Positions 6,046-8,188 of a stretch of 8,188 nt of DNA are shown piece by piece. The notes under the pieces are model-generated. The model searched no databases and was not told the DNA's origin. It saw only the letters and a program-made list of their open reading frames with translations. The stretch is from Clostridia bacterium (GTDB lineage Bacteria > Bacillota > Clostridia > Oscillospirales > Acutalibacteraceae). Location: contig JAGACE010000004.1 in the NCBI GenBank assembly GCA_017614275.1, forward strand, positions 1 to 8,188, read 5' to 3'. Position numbers and translations under genes: made by a program. Each line of letters opens with the position of its first letter. The first letter of the stretch is position 1.

Positions 6046-6074
6046 TTGTGACGCGCACTTTAGCGCACTACAAT
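6046..6074 (+). promoter_or_regulatory. Orphan plus-strand promoter with a 10-bp-phased direct repeat in its spacer
   Basis: TTGTGA (6046-6051, 4 of 6 matches to TTGACA) and TACAAT (6069-6074, 5 of 6 matches to TATAAT) are exactly 17 bp apart. The word GCGCACT occurs at 6053-6059 and again at 6063-6069, one helical turn apart, which puts both copies on the same DNA face. No plus-strand gene follows, so the product would be an untranslated RNA. Confidence 0.5.
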
Positions 6075-6080
6075 GGACGC

Positions 6081-6190
6081 AGATAAGAGAGATCTGGAAC
6101 ATCACCTCTCCTTCTATCGACATAGAATACCTGATCCCAAAATCCCAAAACCAGAAAGCCCTCCGGCCACACCGGAGGGCTTTCTGGTTA
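6081..6190 (+). ncRNA. Candidate small RNA, about 110 nt (speculative)
   Basis: Transcription from the promoter at 6046-6074 would start near 6081 and meet the 16-bp perfect hairpin at 6151-6187, giving an RNA of about 110 nt with a strong 3' stem. The T run after the hairpin on this strand is weak (TTATTCT), so termination may be partial, and read-through would be antisense to the 3' end of the aminopeptidase mRNA. A 45-codon frame starting at ATG 6073 has no ribosome-binding site and lies within the -10, so a peptide is unlikely. No known RNA family is recognised. Confidence 0.25.
6138..6187 (-). terminator. Intrinsic terminator of the aminopeptidase operon
   Basis: Perfect 16-bp arms at 6151-6166 (CCAGAAAGCCCTCCGG) and 6172-6187 enclose a five-base loop. 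On the minus strand the stem is followed by TTTTGGGATTTT. It lies 13 bases after the stop codon of the M18 aminopeptidase. The stem is longer than most terminators and may also cap plus-strand RNA. Confidence 0.85.
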
Positions 6191-6200
6191 TTCTGATGCG

Positions 6201-7604
6201 TCAGTTCTGATCGAAGAAGGCGTACATCGCCTGGTAAGTGGAATAGAGGTCCAGCTTGGAGATGACCTCGTACGGCGCGTGCATGGAGAGCACCGGGGTG
6301 CCGATGTCGATGACGTCGATGTCCAGCGCGGCCAGATACATGGCGACCGTTCCGCCGCCGCCCGCGTCGACCTTGCCGAGCTCGCCGGTCTGCCAGATGA
6401 TGTCCCGGTCTTCCAGGAGCTTGCGGACCTTGCCGAAGAACTCCGCGGTGGCGTCGGACGTGCCGTACTTCCCGCGGGAGCCGGTGTACTTGCAGATGGC
6501 CACGCCCTTCGAGATGTAGGACGCGTTGTTGGCCTCCATGGGCTCCGGATAGGTCGGGTCCATGCCGGCGGTGACGTCGGCGGACAGGCACTCGGAGGCG
6601 GAGAGGATGTCGTGGCCGGAGATGCCGGCGTTCTCGCCGAGGTCTTCCACGAAGTATTTGAAGTAGGAGGAGTTGAGGCCGGTGTTGCCGTCGGAGCCGA
6701 TCTCTTCCTTGTCGGTCAGGACGGTGACGACGGTGTACTCGGGGTCCTCCACCTCGAAGTTCGCGACGGCGGCCGGGAACGCGCAGACCTTGTCGTCATG
6801 GCCGTAGGCGGCGATGAGACTGCGGTCGAAGCCGATGTCGCGGGCCTTGAAGGCCGGGACCATCTCCAGTTCGGCCGTCAGGAAGTCCTTCTCCACGATG
6901 CCGTACTTGTCGTTCAGGATCTTCAGGATGTTGAGCTTCACCAGGTCGGACTCCTCCTCCGCCTTGAAGGGCAGGGAGCCGACGAGGACGTTGAGGTCCT
7001 CCGCCTTGATGGCGTCGGCTAGGTTCTTCTTCTCCTGATCTTTCGCCAGGTGGGGCAGCAGATCCGTGATGATGAACTGGGGATCGCCCTCGTCCTCGCC
7101 GATGTTGACGGTGACGGAGGTGCCGTCCCCCTTGACGACGACGCCGTGCAGGGACAGCGGGATGGTGGTCCACTGATACTTCTTGATGCCGCCGTAGTAG
7201 TGGGTCTTGAAGAACGCCAGCTCATCCTTTTCGTAGAGCGGGTTGGGTTTGAGGTCCAGCCGCGGGGAGTCGATGTGCGCCGCCGCGATCTTCAGGCCCT
7301 CGGACAGGGGCTTCTTGCCGAAGACGGTCAGCAGGATGCACTTGCCGCGGTTGACGCGGTAGACCCGGTCGCCGGGTTTGTAGGTCTTCGTCTTGTCGAA
7401 CTCCGTGTAGCCGCGCTTCTCCGCTTCGGCCTGAAAGTACGCAGCGATCTCCCGCTCCGTCTTGTAGGTCGACATGAACTCCTTGTAGCTCTCCGCGAAG
7501 ACGTCCGCGCGGTCAAAGAGGTCTTCCTCCACGACCGCCGCCATGTGCTTCGGCTGGTAAAAGAGTTCTTCTTTCAATGCTTTCGTCTTGTTTTTTTCTG
7601 CCAT
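6201..7604 (-). CDS. apeA: M18 family aminopeptidase (aspartyl aminopeptidase-like)
   Basis: A 467-residue cytoplasmic metallo-aminopeptidase of family M18, which removes N-terminal residues, often acidic or neutral, from peptides using two zinc ions and forms a large oligomer. Expected metal-site residues are present: HID at 110-112 (AAHIDSPRLDLK), GHDD at 268-271 (AYGHDDKV), the glutamate pair at 300-301 (DKEEIGSDGNTG; the first is the general base), Asp343 (SADVTAGMDPTYP) and His442 (SMHAPYEV). The Gly-rich GGGGTVAMYLA near 415-425 is also typical. The length fits the bacterial subfamily named ApeA, and the symbol follows that subfamily name. The start is ATG 7604, with AAAGAG about eight bases upstream; GTG 7613 would add three residues but lacks a ribosome-binding site. 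It begins 21 bp after the transglycosylase stop and is probably cotranscribed with it. No defect is seen. Confidence 0.95.
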   Translation of the reverse strand: MAEKNKTKALKEELFYQPKHMAAVVEEDLFDRADVFAESYKEFMSTYKTEREIAAYFQAEAEKRGYTEFDKTKTYKPGDRVYRVNRGKCILLTVFGKKPLSEGLKIAAAHIDSPRLDLKPNPLYEKDELAFFKTHYYGGIKKYQWTTIPLSLHGVVVKGDGTSVTVNIGEDEGDPQFIITDLLPHLAKDQEKKNLADAIKAEDLNVLVGSLPFKAEEESDLVKLNILKILNDKYGIVEKDFLTAELEMVPAFKARDIGFDRSLIAAYGHDDKVCAFPAAVANFEVEDPEYTVVTVLTDKEEIGSDGNTGLNSSYFKYFVEDLGENAGISGHDILSASECLSADVTAGMDPTYPEPMEANNASYISKGVAICKYTGSRGKYGTSDATAEFFGKVRKLLEDRDIIWQTGELGKVDAGGGGTVAMYLAALDIDVIDIGTPVLSMHAPYEVISKLDLYSTYQAMYAFFDQN

Positions 7605-7625
7605 GGTGTTCACTCTTTCTAACTA

Positions 7626-8188
7626 TCAATGAGTACCGAATCCGGTATTTTGCACTTTGTCAAAGAGGTTGTCGAGCAGGGGCACGATGTACGTGTCGAC
7701 GAACCTCGCGAAATTCTCCCGGAGGCGATGCATGTTCTCGCTCTCCGAGGCCTGTTCCTTCAGGCGCTTCTCATAGACGCCCATGGCCCGCTGCACTTTC
7801 TGTACATAGAAGGCCGTGTCGTCCTTCGGGATGGTGTCCAGCGTCCGGCCGTCCTGCGAGTACTTCGCCTGTTCCAGCCAGGAGTGGACGCTGCCCCGGC
7901 CGGCGTGGTAGGCCGACAGGGCGGTGGGCACATCGCCGTCGAACTCCTCCAGAAGGAGCCGCAGGAAATAGGTGCCGTAGTTGACAGACACGTCCGGGCG
8001 ATCGAGCGACTCAAAGGTCAGGCTCGTGTCTCCGAAGTCCTCCTTGGTGCGCAGCCACTCGAAGGTCTCCTCGGTGATCTGCATGAGACCCCGGGCCCCG
8101 ACGTCCGAGCGGGCGTCCGGGTCGAACTTGCTCTCGACCTGGATGACCGCGTAGATGAGCGTCTCCGGAACGCCGAGTTCGGCAGACG
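7626..8188 (-). CDS. Lytic transglycosylase, SLT/GH23 domain, C-terminal part, cut by window edge
   Basis: The last 186 residues of a soluble-type lytic murein transglycosylase; the start lies beyond the right edge. These enzymes cut the MurNAc-GlcNAc bond of peptidoglycan with formation of a 1,6-anhydro ring. The catalytic motif is complete: VIQVESKFDPDARSDVGARG, where the Glu of VES is the catalytic acid, then GLMQIT, then NYGTYFLRLLLEEFDGDVPTALSAYHAGRG with the family's AYNAG-type motif as AYHAG (His in place of the usual Asn), and TIPKDDTAFYVQKVQRAMGVYEKRL matching the usual P-x-E-T-x-x-Y-V segment, here with Asp for Glu. A 40-residue tail after the domain (from about QASESENMHRL) is unlike the core. 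The protein is presumably exported or membrane-anchored by a part not seen. The stop is doubled (TGA TAG). First gene of a pair with the aminopeptidase. Confidence 0.93.
   Translation of the reverse strand, partial: SAELGVPETLIYAVIQVESKFDPDARSDVGARGLMQITEETFEWLRTKEDFGDTSLTFESLDRPDVSVNYGTYFLRLLLEEFDGDVPTALSAYHAGRGSVHSWLEQAKYSQDGRTLDTIPKDDTAFYVQKVQRAMGVYEKRLKEQASESENMHRLRENFARFVDTYIVPLLDNLFDKVQNTGFGTH
7716..7733. repeat. Copy 2 of an 18-bp exact repeat (other copy 203-220)
   Basis: Same 18 bases as 203-220, inside the C-terminal tail of the lytic transglycosylase (residues MHRLRE). The identity ends at both borders of the six codons. Confidence 0.6.

Noticed and set aside
5981..6200. Possible tRNA or riboswitch in the spacer after typA
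   Set aside because: The hairpins at 6005-6024 and 6151-6187 do not form a cloverleaf, no T-loop (GGTTCRANNCC) is present, and no riboswitch core was recognised.
6073..6210. 45-codon plus-strand frame starting at ATG 6073
   Set aside because: The ATG lies within the predicted -10 hexamer, there is no ribosome-binding site, and the frame runs through the terminator hairpin.

Overview
This 8.2-kb window looks like ordinary chromosome from a fairly GC-rich Gram-positive bacterium of the Bacillota, probably class Clostridia. That placement is an inference. It rests on a DUF975-type membrane protein, a clostridial-type M18 aminopeptidase, strong AGGAGG/AGGTGA ribosome-binding sites used with ATG, GTG and TTG starts, and AT-rich promoter regions between GC-rich genes. 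No phage, transposon, CRISPR, tRNA or rRNA signal was seen.

Layout, left to right. (1) Bases 1-193, minus strand: the N-terminus of a histidine phosphatase cut by the window edge, with its promoter and two dyads just upstream. (2) 221-570: a long AT-rich spacer holding the control region of a DUF975 membrane protein (571-1413, plus strand). (3) A bidirectional terminator separates this gene from a convergent minus-strand operon, 3977 down to 1480. The operon encodes a small N-terminally anchored protein, a zinc-ribbon/single-TM/repeat-helix protein, and a small multi-pass membrane protein that looks like a metallopeptidase with its catalytic residues lost. The three genes are tightly coupled: the first stop codon abuts the second gene's Shine-Dalgarno, and the second and third genes overlap. 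(4) A divergent promoter region at 3978-4131 also drives typA/bipA (plus strand), a ribosome-associated translational GTPase, which ends in a strong terminator. (5) 5981-6200: a spacer with a good plus-strand promoter that has no gene in front of it, and a 16-bp-stem hairpin; together they could define a small RNA. (6) A minus-strand pair, lytic transglycosylase (cut by the right edge) then M18 aminopeptidase, 21 bp apart.

The least familiar part is the three-gene operon at 1480-4040: three predicted membrane proteins with no assigned function, a promoter whose spacer is a 12-bp CG palindrome, and an apparent pseudo-peptidase as the last gene. The rest is housekeeping: translation under stress (TypA), peptide turnover (M18) and peptidoglycan remodelling (transglycosylase). 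Most other long open frames on the opposite strands are by-products of GC-rich third codon positions.
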